A DNA stretch of 64,000 nucleotides from positions 1,293,001 to 1,357,000 of the forward strand of contig NC_019974.1 in the NCBI RefSeq assembly GCF_000328685.1, read 5' to 3'. The notes under the pieces are model-generated. The model saw only the letters and a program-made list of their open reading frames with translations. It ran no database searches and was not told the DNA's origin. Positions 8,468 through 16,185 of this stretch are shown here, piece by piece. A program made the position numbers and the translations under genes. Positions within the stretch are counted from its first letter, which is position 1. Each line of letters begins with the position of its first letter. This DNA is from Natronococcus occultus SP4 (lineage in GTDB: Archaea; Halobacteriota; Halobacteria; Halobacteriales; Natrialbaceae).

Positions 8468-9328
8468 ATGGCAGTCAGCACCAACCGAGCCGCGACCTTT
8501 CTCGACAAGGGTGGTACCGGAAAGACGACCTCCGCAGCCCACCTCGGCGTTGCGCTCGCCGAGACGGGCGAGGACGTTCTTCTCATCGATCTCGCAGGCA
8601 AGCAGGGCGACCTGGCGAAACACTTCGGCGTCTGGTCGGACGTACAGACCGAGATCGACGCCGACGACGACTGGCCGAACATCTCGACGGTGTTCGCCGA
8701 GGAGTGGGACCAGATCGCCTCGAAACTGGGCGACGCGGCCGTCGACAGCCTGATCGTCGAGACCGACGAGGGCGTCGACCTGATCCCTGCCCACCCCGGG
8801 CTCGACTCGCTGGACGCGGATCTCGGCAACATCGACGACGCCAGGGAACGATACTCCCGACTCGAACGCTTCCTCGACGAGTACATCGACGGGCGCTACG
8901 ACACCGTCCTCATCGATCTCCCCGGACTCACCAACAACGTCACGTACAACGGTCTGTGGGCGACGCGCAACGTCGTCGCGCCCGTCGAGATGGGTCCCTT
9001 CGAGAGCGAGCAGGCGACGGCGCTAGAACGGGACCTCGAGAAGATCGACGACCAGTTCGGCGTCGACGTCGACCTCGCGATGATCCTGCCGAACAAGGTC
9101 GACACCCGGACGAAACTCGCCACCGAGTACCTCGAAGGGTTCGGTGAGGAGTACGAGGGTGCCATTGCACCCGAACACGTCCCCGCGAGCCAGGACATCC
9201 GGAACGCCGCCGACGAGGGCCGAACGGTGTTCGCCCTCGAGGAACCGTCGACGACCGCCGAGCGCGCTCGAGAGGCCTTCCTCGAGAGTGCTGCGAAACT
9301 GCAGCAGCGACTGGGTGAGTCCCGATGA
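8468..9328 (+). CDS. ParA/MinD-type ATPase
   Basis: 286 residues. Deviant Walker A KGGTGKTT at residues 14-21 with the signature lysine, Walker A' LLIDLAG, and Walker B DTVLIDLPG. The usual DPQGN after Walker A' is replaced by AGKQGDL. ParA proteins dimerise on ATP and bind DNA non-specifically to move plasmids, chromosomes or other cargo. The second gene of the operon overlaps by ATGA. CG-phased arrays lie directly upstream and downstream, which is the layout of a partition cassette, but the same arrays also occur away from it. Confidence 0.9.
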   Translation: MAVSTNRAATFLDKGGTGKTTSAAHLGVALAETGEDVLLIDLAGKQGDLAKHFGVWSDVQTEIDADDDWPNISTVFAEEWDQIASKLGDAAVDSLIVETDEGVDLIPAHPGLDSLDADLGNIDDARERYSRLERFLDEYIDGRYDTVLIDLPGLTNNVTYNGLWATRNVVAPVEMGPFESEQATALERDLEKIDDQFGVDVDLAMILPNKVDTRTKLATEYLEGFGEEYEGAIAPEHVPASQDIRNAADEGRTVFALEEPSTTAERAREAFLESAAKLQQRLGESR

Positions 9329-9705
9329 GCGACGAGCTCGAGGAGCTGCGCAAGAAGACCGAACGGGGCGACCGAAACGACGAGATCAGGTCCGAAGCCG
9401 ACTCGGCGTTCGTCGACGAGCTCGTCGACGCGATCGAGGCCGTCGACAGCGGCGCCCGTCCGAAGACTGTCGCCGTCCGCGACCAGCCCGTGGCGGCGCT
9501 GCTTGCCGCCCTCGACGAGGACGACGCCGAGATGACTGCGGTCGGCAACGCACTCGAGTCCTCGCTAGGTCGGGAGCGCTCCGAGGAGTTCGATCGCAGC
9601 GAGATCGTCCGGCTGGCCGTCCGCGTCGGCCTCGAGACCGCGACGCCCGAGAAGAGCGAACAGCTCAGCGACGCCGTCGGACGCCACGCCCAGCGGAACC
9701 TGTAA
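9325..9705 (+). CDS. Small partner of ParA, possible ribbon-helix-helix DNA-binding protein
   Basis: 126 residues, highly charged. The central and C-terminal part reads PKTVAVRDQPVAALLAAL ... RSEIVRLAVRVGLE, which could be a ribbon-helix-helix or similar short DNA-binding unit; no other domain is recognised. It starts inside the stop of the ParA gene (ATGA) and is followed at once by CG array E. In ParA cassettes the second gene encodes the site-binding adaptor, so this protein is the first candidate to bind the arrays (inference). Confidence 0.75.
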   Translation: MSDELEELRKKTERGDRNDEIRSEADSAFVDELVDAIEAVDSGARPKTVAVRDQPVAALLAALDEDDAEMTAVGNALESSLGRERSEEFDRSEIVRLAVRVGLETATPEKSEQLSDAVGRHAQRNL

Positions 9706-9774
9706 TCGTTTTCGATTCCGTTTGCATTTTCGCTTGCGGAGTCAGTTGCGGTATCGTATACGAAATCGTTTCTG
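9701..9774. repeat. 6-bp-phased CG array E, downstream of the ParA operon
   Basis: Thirteen consecutive positions spaced 6 bp (9701 to 9773) carry CG at nine and CA or TG at four. The clearest units are CGTTTTCG at 9707, CGTTTGCA at 9719, CGCTTGCG at 9731, CGTATACG at 9755 and CGTTTCTG at 9767, all 12 bp or multiples apart. The array begins at the stop codon of the ParA partner gene. It codes for nothing. Confidence 0.7.
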
Positions 9775-9942
9775 CCCTATCGTTCTCGGCACTCTCTCGC
9801 GTGTCCGTGGCCAGAGACCGCGAACGGTGCGGGTGGTCGTCCGGTCTCGAACCGCTCAGATCGTCCTCGCGACTGACTGTAAACTACATTTCGCTTGATA
9901 GAGCCCTCCGACGAGCGGGACCGAAACCGCTTTGAGTACTAA

Positions 9943-9958
9943 CTGACTAGGCAGTCAG
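9943..9958. promoter_or_regulatory. Inverted repeat, probable TetR-type operator of the MFS exporter
   Basis: CTGACT-AGGC-AGTCAG, perfect 6-bp arms. It lies between a TATA-like TTTGAGTA (9931-9938) and the predicted leaderless start at 9960, so binding would block initiation. ACTGACT-type dyads are seen before drug exporters controlled by TetR/AcrR-family proteins in haloarchaea (recollection). No TetR gene is in the window. Confidence 0.65.
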
Positions 9959-9959
9959 G

Positions 9960-10016
9960 ATGGGAGACGAACGGCTCGAGCGAACGCGCCCGAGGACGGA
10001 AACGGTGTCCGAATGA
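9960..10016 (+). CDS. 18-codon upstream ORF coupled to the MFS gene
   Basis: ATG at 9960 opens a frame MGDERLERTRPRTETVSE that ends in TGA overlapping the ATG of the MFS gene (ATGA). The first ATG lies about 25 bp after the TATA-like box, where a leaderless transcript would begin. It may be a short coupling peptide that brings ribosomes to the MFS start. It could also be chance; no family is known. Confidence 0.35.
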   Translation: MGDERLERTRPRTETVSE

Positions 10017-11275
10017 GCCGGACCCTGTCGCGAGCGATCGATCGACTGCGCCGGGAGGACGGCCGGTACCTCGTCATCGGGTCGGTGATCCTCAGTACCT
10101 TCTTCATCGGATTCGGTGGCGGGGTGATCTTCCCGATCCTGCCGAATCTGGGCGTGCTATTGGGAATCTCGCCGTTCATGGTCGGCGTGATCCTCAGCGC
10201 GAACCGGTTCTCGCGGCTGGTGGCGAACGCGCCCGCGGGCGTCCTCGTCGATCGGATCGGGACCCGGAAACCGTTCGTCGTCGGGATGTTCGTCCAGGGG
10301 TTCGCCACGTTCGGTTACGTCGTCGCGATCGTCGCGCCCGCCCCCGAGGCGTGGTTTCTGAGCGCCCGGTTCCTGTGGGGCGTCGGCAGCGCGCTGGTGT
10401 TTGCGACCGCGTACACGATCGCGGCCGACGTCAGCGACGGCGGCTCCCGGGGAACCAGCATGGGTCTCATCAGGGGCGGCGTCCTTTTTGGCGTCCCGGC
10501 GGGGATGGTCGTCGGCGGCGTCGTCAGCGAGCTCGGCGGGGAGATCGCCGCCTTCCTCCTCGCGACGGTGTTCGCGTTCGTCGCCAGTGGCCTGGCGTAC
10601 GCAACGATCCCGGAGACCCACGTCGAGGGCGGGGCTCGCGAGGCGGTGAAGCCGTGGGACGTCGACGTCAGCGTGCCGGCCGTAACGGTCGGATTGATCA
10701 ACTTCGCGGTGCTGTTCGTCTACTTCGGCGTGCTGTTCTCGACGCTGGTGCTGTTTCTCGGCGAGAACGACATCGGTCTGCTCGGACTGGATGCCCAGGG
10801 CACCTCCGGGCTGTTCATGGCGATCACCGTCGTCACCGCGGGGATCTTTATGTTCGTCGGGGGGTACGTCAGCGATCTCCGGGAGTCCCGCGTCCCGGTG
10901 TTGCTCACGTTCCTCGGGGTCCTGTTCGTCGGCTTTCTCCTGCTTGGTCTCTCCGACTCGGCGGGCACCCTCGCAGTGGCCTGTCTGTTCATCGGGGCCG
11001 GACAGGGCGGGACGAGCGGTCCGATGATGGCCCTGCTGGGCGATCTCACCGCCGACGACCGTATGGGCCGAGCGGTCGGGACGAACAACGTCCTGGGCGA
11101 CGTCGGCGGCGGCGTCGGGCCGATGGTCTCGCTTCCGGTAACCGAAGTCGTCGGCTTCGCACCCGTCTACCTCGCCTGTGCGGCGTTGCCGCTGGTCGCG
11201 GCGACGGTGCTTTTGGGCGGCGTCTACCGGGAGACCGGCCAGTTCCTTCCGGCGACCGAGATTCCGAACCTGTAG
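10013..11275 (+). CDS. MFS transporter, probable drug exporter
   Basis: 420 residues, about 12 helices. Loop 2-3 reads GVLVDRIGTRKPFVVG (MFS signature) and helix 5 region has GVLFGVPAGMVVGG. N-terminus up to the first helix is short and basic. Overlaps the 18-codon ORF by ATGA and is controlled by a TetR-like dyad upstream. The gap before it holds array E and the promoter only. Confidence 0.9.
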   Translation: MSRTLSRAIDRLRREDGRYLVIGSVILSTFFIGFGGGVIFPILPNLGVLLGISPFMVGVILSANRFSRLVANAPAGVLVDRIGTRKPFVVGMFVQGFATFGYVVAIVAPAPEAWFLSARFLWGVGSALVFATAYTIAADVSDGGSRGTSMGLIRGGVLFGVPAGMVVGGVVSELGGEIAAFLLATVFAFVASGLAYATIPETHVEGGAREAVKPWDVDVSVPAVTVGLINFAVLFVYFGVLFSTLVLFLGENDIGLLGLDAQGTSGLFMAITVVTAGIFMFVGGYVSDLRESRVPVLLTFLGVLFVGFLLLGLSDSAGTLAVACLFIGAGQGGTSGPMMALLGDLTADDRMGRAVGTNNVLGDVGGGVGPMVSLPVTEVVGFAPVYLACAALPLVAATVLLGGVYRETGQFLPATEIPNL

Positions 11276-11283
11276 CCCAACCG

Positions 11284-11584
11284 TCAATCCCGACGCGCTC
11301 GCACCGGCTGGTCACGTTCGGCGCTCGAGAGCTGGGGCTCTCGCGGCTCGTCCCGCGGTCGCTCCTCGAGCCGGCTGGGGCGGAGCACGCGCCAGGCGAC
11401 GCCGGGGCGAAGCAGCGAGGACGACGGTTGTTGCATCAAGAGCACGTGCAGGAAGGCGTCGGTCAGCGTACTGTCGTGTGGGCCGTCCGAAAGAGCCGCG
11501 AGAGATAGCGGTCGAAGACGGCTCGTCCATGCGGGTTGGCGGCTCCGCCACCGTCGTACTGCGGACCGGTCGCGAGAGTCACGG
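11284..11584 (-). pseudogene. Frameshifted C-terminal fragment of an FAD-dependent oxidoreductase-like gene
   Basis: Two minus-strand frames join near 11463-11470. The first reads GPQYDGGGAANPHGR then FDRYLSRLFRTAHTT, the second continues TLTDAFLHVLLMQQPSSSLL and PGVAWRVL and ends at a stop at 11284. Together they look like the last ~100 residues of a flavin oxidoreductase of the geranylgeranyl-reductase type. The N-terminal part is missing; the cupin gene begins where it should be. Family assignment is tentative. Confidence 0.4.
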
Positions 11585-12121
11585 TCAGCAGTCGACCGGT
11601 TCGACCCACTCGGTCGCCGGTTCGCCGTCGGGGATCCCCAGGAACGTGACGGAGGCGACGGCGCCGTCCTCGCTGTCGGCCTTGTGGATATGGCCCGGAT
11701 CGATCCAGGCGTCGCCGGCCTCGTACGTCCGCGAAACACAGTCGTCCTCCATCGTGTGGTCGATCTCGCCCTCGAGCATCCTGACGATCGACATCCCGGG
11801 ATGGCGGTGCCAGCCCGAGCGCGCTCCTTCTTCCCAGACGGCCTCCGCGAGGACGACCGTCGACGCGTCCTCGAGGTTGACGGTGATGGGGTCCTCGGCG
11901 TCGTCGTAGGTCACGTCGAACGTCGCGGCGACCTCGTCGGGAAACGGCGCGTGTTCGGCAACTACCGTTACCTCGAAGCCGTCGGGTTCGTCGACGTCGG
12001 TCTCGTCCTCGTCGTCTGCGGTCGCCGAGGCGCTCAGCGCGATCGCACCCGACGCGGCGGCGCCGGCTTTCAGCACCGTTCTGCGGGAGAAATTCCCGAG
12101 TGAACTGGTGTTGGTACCCAT
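11585..12121 (-). CDS. Exported cupin-domain protein (Tat signal)
   Basis: 178 residues. SRRTVLK at 12-18 plus a hydrophobic alanine-rich stretch to about residue 34 is a twin-arginine signal, so the protein is exported folded. The remainder is a single cupin barrel with GWHRHPG (His105, His107), Glu in MLEGEIDH and a later HIHKA, the usual metal-binding set. Catalytic role unknown. Cleavage probably follows the ASATA segment. Confidence 0.88.
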   Translation of the reverse strand: MGTNTSSLGNFSRRTVLKAGAAASGAIALSASATADDEDETDVDEPDGFEVTVVAEHAPFPDEVAATFDVTYDDAEDPITVNLEDASTVVLAEAVWEEGARSGWHRHPGMSIVRMLEGEIDHTMEDDCVSRTYEAGDAWIDPGHIHKADSEDGAVASVTFLGIPDGEPATEWVEPVDC

Positions 12122-12231
12122 ACCTTTCGGTCGGGTGCAAGCGAGAGATAGCTATCCCGTGCCCGTTCTGCGGCGGTCGGTGGGTTCGCAACTACCGATG
12201 ATCGGTCACCCGCTGCACGGACGGCGATCGG

Positions 12232-12900
12232 TTACTCCCCCGGGTCGCCGTCCTGACCGATGACGACGGTGTTCTGGACGAGGCTTCGGTGGGCCCGTCG
12301 GAGCCGTTCCGAGAGCGCCTGGTGGGAGATGTCGATCTCCTCGGCCAGCGCCATCATGTCCGCTTCGCGGGGGATCTGGTAGTAACCGCGTTCGAAGGCC
12401 ATTTCGAGGGTATCCTGCTGGTCGTCGGTGAGCCCGAATCGCCCCTGCCGCCCCTCTTCGAGGCTGTAGACGGAGTGAAGCGTGAATCGAATCCCGTTAG
12501 ACCGACAGTAGTCGTTCGTCCGCGAGAGGCTATCCCGGTCCGGAAACAGCAGCCGGAACTGCCATCCGTCGGCGTCACCGGCTGCCGAGAGGACGGTGCC
12601 CTCTTCCTCGACGAGCATCTGAACGAGCGCGTCGACCCGACGAACCCAGTCCATCTGATAGAGCCGTTCCCCGTCGACGTCCGCGAGGAGCTGTACGTTG
12701 TCGACGGTCTCGTCGCTCTCGAACGCCGCCTCGATCCCCTCGAGATCGGGTGCGTCGACCCAGAGAAACGGCATGACCTCGCCGTCGGCGTTCGCGACGA
12801 TCCGTTCGCCCTCGCACTCGAGCCCCTCGATGTCGTCGATCGTCTCCTCGAGGACGAACTCCGCCGGCGAGAGTTCGATCTCCGCGACTGTCCCTCCCAT
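12232..12900 (-). CDS. Bat-type helix-turn-helix transcription regulator
   Basis: 222 residues. The N-terminal 150 residues form a bacterio-opsin-activator-type sensory module; residues about 160-215 contain the HTH_10 domain, with FGLTDDQQDTLEMAFERGYY, then IPREADMMALAEEIDIS and SERLRRAHRSLV. Predicted cytoplasmic DNA-binding regulator without a separate kinase. CG array B lies 70 bp before the start, in the promoter region, and is shared with the 3' end of the upstream regulator gene. Confidence 0.9.
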   Translation of the reverse strand: MGGTVAEIELSPAEFVLEETIDDIEGLECEGERIVANADGEVMPFLWVDAPDLEGIEAAFESDETVDNVQLLADVDGERLYQMDWVRRVDALVQMLVEEEGTVLSAAGDADGWQFRLLFPDRDSLSRTNDYCRSNGIRFTLHSVYSLEEGRQGRFGLTDDQQDTLEMAFERGYYQIPREADMMALAEEIDISHQALSERLRRAHRSLVQNTVVIGQDGDPGE

Positions 12901-12969
12901 ACCCTCCGGTAGGAGCGAACCGCCTTGGATTCATCGGACTCGTCGTTCGCGAGCGAGGCGGATAACGGA

Positions 12970-13043
12970 CGAAAACGTACTTCGATTCGTAGACGTTTGC
13001 GCAAACGCCTCCGCAAACGTTATCGATAACGATTCCGTTTACG
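12970..13043. repeat. 6-bp-phased CG array B between two bat-type regulators
   Basis: CG occurs at 12 of 13 consecutive positions spaced 6 bp (12970 to 13042; only 12982 departs). Core is the perfect palindrome CGTTTGCGCAAACG at 12994-13007, followed by CGCAAACG at 13012, CGATAACG at 13024 and CGTTTACG at 13036. The last unit reaches into the stop codon of the gene ending at 13039. The array is upstream of the regulator starting at 12900. Confidence 0.75.
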
Positions 13044-15240
13044 ACCGGTTCGCGGGTTCTTCCGGGGCCGAAAACAGCGACTCGAGGACTTTCAGCTCGG
13101 CCGTCCGGAGGTGCTGGTGGAGCGTCGGCGGTGCGATATCCAGCGACTCGGCGAGCTCGGTCCCGGAAGTCTCTCTCGGCCACTCGAAAAAGCCCGCGTA
13201 GTAGGCGGCCGAAAGCACGGCGTGTTGTCGATCCGTGAGATCCGCCGCGAGACGGCGCTGGATGGGCCGAGGATCGTCCGCGGGCCGGATGATCTGGCGA
13301 TGACAGCGCAGTTCGGCGTCCGGAGAGGCCGACTCGACCGTCTCGACGACGCGCTGGACGTCGACGCTCGGCGCGAGGTGAATCGTCACCCGGTAGTCGC
13401 CGTCCTCGATCACGGCGTCGTCGACGTACCCGTTCCGGGACGCGACGGCCGACAGTATCGGGGGATCGGTCACCCGGAGCTCGAATCCTGTCGGCGTCGC
13501 CTCCGTGTGGAGCGTGATGTCCGTCGGCCCGGGTAGCGCCCCGGCGAGCCCGCGGACGGTTTCGATCGCGTCCGGCGTCGCGGTTCCGTAGACGAGAAGC
13601 TCGCCGTCACCGATCGGGATCGTGTGGTCGAAGGTGATCGTTCCTGCCGTCTCGGTCGGAACGTCGAACGCCGAACCGACGTCCCGGATCCAGAACTCGA
13701 GCTCGACGAGGTCGTCGCCAAGCAACGCACGCTTGCGTTCGGTGGCGGCGATCGCGTGACCGATGATGTCGCCGAGCTGCGTAATTCGGTGCCCTTCGGG
13801 TCCTTCGAAGGCGTTCGGCCGTTCGGCGTAAACGTTCAACACGCCGTAGAGTGCACCTTCGTGAGTGATCGGGATCGCCGCGGACGACCGAACCCCGTAG
13901 TCCCTGGCTCGGTCCCGCCAGGGGTCGTACCGGGGCTCGTCTCCGAGCCGCTGCATCGTCTGGACCTCGCCCCGACGGAGCGCTCGACCGGTCGGCCCCC
14001 AGCTTCGCTCGTCGTCCGGATCGACCGAGATCGTGACGTCGTCGAGATACCCCTCGACCCCGGCTTCGGCCCGGACGTTCACCGTCCGAGTCGCGGCGCC
14101 GACGTCGCCGATCCAGGCGAACAGGTACGACTCCGAGTCTGCGAGGTGTTCACAGACCGTCGTTTCGACGTCCTCGCGAGTCGGCTGACCGATGATGGCG
14201 TGGACGATCCCGTTTGCGACCTCGCCCAGACTCGTCACCGCCGCGAGCTGCTCGCGCTGGCGCTCGAGTTCGCGCTCGTCCTCAACACGGTCGGTGACGT
14301 CGCGAACGACGCCGACCCGTCCGGCTTCGCCGTTCGCAAGCTCGAGCCGATCGAGACGGCTCTCGACGGGAACCGACTCTCCGTCGGCGCCGTACAGCGA
14401 CTCCTCGGTAACGGCGACGCGTCGACTCCCCGCGTCGAGTTCGGAGCGCGGCGTCCGAGACCGTTCGTCGAACACGAGGGTCGCGCGAGCTCCAAGCAGT
14501 TCGTCACGGTCGTATCCGGTCATCGAAGCGAACGTGTCGTTGACGAACGCGAACCGCCCGTCTCCGTCGAGGACGTAGATCCCGTCGTCGACGGTTTCGA
14601 CGATCCGTTCGTACCGTTCGAGCGTTCGCTCGCGGATCTTCCGTTCCGTGATGTCGGTAAAGTAGACCGAGAGTCCGGATTTGGAGGGGTGGACGATGTC
14701 CCGATACCACCCCTCCAGCGGCGGGAAGTAGGCCTCGACGGAGTTGGGTTTCTGGCGTTTCATCGCCGTTCGGTAGGTCGTCTCGAACGGCGTGTCGACC
14801 AACCCGGGGGCGACGTCCCACAGCCGCGCTCCCAGCGGATCCGCCACGTCCTCGTCGATCATCTCCGCGGCGACGTCATTGTAGTAGCTGAGCCGCCACT
14901 CGTCGTCGACCGCGAAGAACCCGTCGCTGATCCGTTTGATCTCTGCTTCGAGCCCGGATCGGGGAGTGCCGTGTCGTTGACGGTCCCCGGCCGCCTCGGT
15001 ACTGTCGCCTTCGGGCGGCAGCCACCAGACCCGGGCGCTCGCACCGACGCGTTTCGTCCGGAGTTGGTCTCGCTCGGCGAGTCGCTCCAGTCGGGCGTAC
15101 ACGCTTCGTCGGCCCAACTCCAGCCGTTCGGCCACCTCCGTCGTCGTTCGTGGCTCGCCCGAGCCGTCGAAGACCGCAAGCGTCTCCCGTAACGCGTCGG
15201 TCAGTTCGTCCATCGGTTCGTGTTCCTCGGTCCCGTCCAT
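13039..15240 (-). CDS. Multidomain sensor-regulator: HTH, two PAS, GAF, bat-type HTH
   Basis: 733 residues from the ATG at 15240 (an ATG at 15213 is also possible). Residues 13-75 form an N-terminal winged HTH (TEVAERLELGRRSVYARLER). Two PAS domains follow, about 95-210 and 222-335 (GIYVLDGDGRFAFVNDTF), then a GAF domain (about 360-510) and a bacterio-opsin-activator C-terminal region ending in HTH_10 (DLTDRQHAVLSAAYYAGFFE). It should sense small ligands, redox or light and bind DNA directly. The open frame extends to 15744 but the added part overlaps a plus-strand gene and has no family features. Confidence 0.9.
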   Translation of the reverse strand: MDGTEEHEPMDELTDALRETLAVFDGSGEPRTTTEVAERLELGRRSVYARLERLAERDQLRTKRVGASARVWWLPPEGDSTEAAGDRQRHGTPRSGLEAEIKRISDGFFAVDDEWRLSYYNDVAAEMIDEDVADPLGARLWDVAPGLVDTPFETTYRTAMKRQKPNSVEAYFPPLEGWYRDIVHPSKSGLSVYFTDITERKIRERTLERYERIVETVDDGIYVLDGDGRFAFVNDTFASMTGYDRDELLGARATLVFDERSRTPRSELDAGSRRVAVTEESLYGADGESVPVESRLDRLELANGEAGRVGVVRDVTDRVEDERELERQREQLAAVTSLGEVANGIVHAIIGQPTREDVETTVCEHLADSESYLFAWIGDVGAATRTVNVRAEAGVEGYLDDVTISVDPDDERSWGPTGRALRRGEVQTMQRLGDEPRYDPWRDRARDYGVRSSAAIPITHEGALYGVLNVYAERPNAFEGPEGHRITQLGDIIGHAIAATERKRALLGDDLVELEFWIRDVGSAFDVPTETAGTITFDHTIPIGDGELLVYGTATPDAIETVRGLAGALPGPTDITLHTEATPTGFELRVTDPPILSAVASRNGYVDDAVIEDGDYRVTIHLAPSVDVQRVVETVESASPDAELRCHRQIIRPADDPRPIQRRLAADLTDRQHAVLSAAYYAGFFEWPRETSGTELAESLDIAPPTLHQHLRTAELKVLESLFSAPEEPANRS

Positions 15241-15404
15241 CAATCTTCCGTCGACGGAGTCTTCCGACCGCAACCGATCCCAAATTGCGATCGGAACCAC
15301 GGTTATCGTCGTTTCACTGCAGAGTGTACCTAACAGTTTTTGCCCGCCGCTTACGGTCGAACAACCACTCGGCCGACGTATCGACAACCGATTCCGATCA
15401 GGCA

Positions 15405-15680
15405 ATGACAATCGAGACGACGGCGGCGTGCCACGACCGACTGACGGAGAACCGACACCGACTGACACTCGAGGCGCTGGCGGCCCTGACCGTCCCAGCC
15501 GGTCTCGAGGAGTTGGCCGCGGCGGTCGCGGAACATGACGACTCGTCGATGACCGTCGAGCGCGTCGCGATCGAACTGCACCACGCCCACCTCCCCCGGA
15601 TGACCGACAATGGCGTCCTCGACTACGACCCGGAGCGACGCCTGGTCGAGTCGGTCGCGTCCTCGATCGACGCCGACTAG
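15405..15680 (+). CDS. Winged-helix protein of the DUF7344 type
   Basis: 91 residues, no signal. The pattern ENRHRLTLEALAAL ... LEELAAAVAEHD ... VERVAIELHHAHLPRMTDNG followed by VLDYDPERRLVE is that of short haloarchaeal winged-helix proteins that accompany bat-type and HalOD1 genes. Likely a DNA-binding or protein-interaction module of a signalling network. Start ATG at 15405 keeps it clear of the divergent regulator. Confidence 0.8.
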   Translation: MTIETTAACHDRLTENRHRLTLEALAALTVPAGLEELAAAVAEHDDSSMTVERVAIELHHAHLPRMTDNGVLDYDPERRLVESVASSIDAD

Positions 15681-15727
15681 GGATCGGGCGCACCGGTGGG
15701 TCGCCGGCTTTGCGGGTGCTTCTAGAC

Positions 15728-15759
15728 CGTTTCCGTTTACGCAAACGGAAACGTATTCG
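15728..15759. repeat. 6-bp-phased CG array C, near-perfect palindrome
   Basis: Six consecutive CG at 6-bp steps from 15728 to 15758: units CGTTTC, CGTTTA, CGCAAA, CGGAAA, CGTATT, CG. The first 26 bases form a dyad with 11-bp arms (CGTTTCCGTTT and AAACGGAAACG) around ACGC. It lies between two convergent genes, so it is not in a simple promoter position. Confidence 0.7.
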
Positions 15760-15803
15760 TTGGACGACCGTTGCCGATCCGAATCACTGAGATCGATCGA
15801 CGC

Positions 15804-16067
15804 TCACGACGTCGGCCCTTCGGAAACGGTGATCTCGCGAGTCTCGTCGAACGGAACGGTAACGTAGTAGCCGGCGTAGGAGAACTCGACACCGCCTCGC
15901 TGCTGGCGGTCGATCTGGGGCGGTTCGAACAGTGAGTCGAGCGCCTCCGAGTCGATGACGCGGTGAAGCGAGGGGAGATTCTCCGGTTCCCGGTCGGTCC
16001 GTTCCGCGACCCGTCTGACGATCTCGACGCTCACGGTGTCCTGTCCGCTCGGGCTGGCACCACTCAT
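15804..16067 (-). CDS. HalOD1-type output domain protein
   Basis: 87 residues: SVEIVRRVAERTDREPENLP, then LHRVIDSEALDSLF and FSYAGYYVTV. This is the HalOD1 pattern, a small domain common as a signalling output in haloarchaea. No other domain. A TATA-like TTTAATTATT on the minus-strand side (plus positions 16091-16103, TATATTTAATTAT) precedes the ATG by about 25-35 bp, so the mRNA is probably leaderless. Confidence 0.85.
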   Translation of the reverse strand: MSGASPSGQDTVSVEIVRRVAERTDREPENLPSLHRVIDSEALDSLFEPPQIDRQQRGGVEFSYAGYYVTVPFDETREITVSEGPTS

Positions 16068-16185
16068 ATGTTCGTCTGCCGATGCGACCGCTATATTTAA
16101 TTATTGCCGATAATTTCACAGCTCCAGGAGTTAGTTCGTCGGTATCAGGCAATCGATCGAACGACGAGGACGCGATCGCTCGCGC

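Noticed and set aside
15241-15744. Upstream extension of the multidomain regulator
   Set aside because: Overlaps the DUF7344-type gene on the other strand and lacks domain features.
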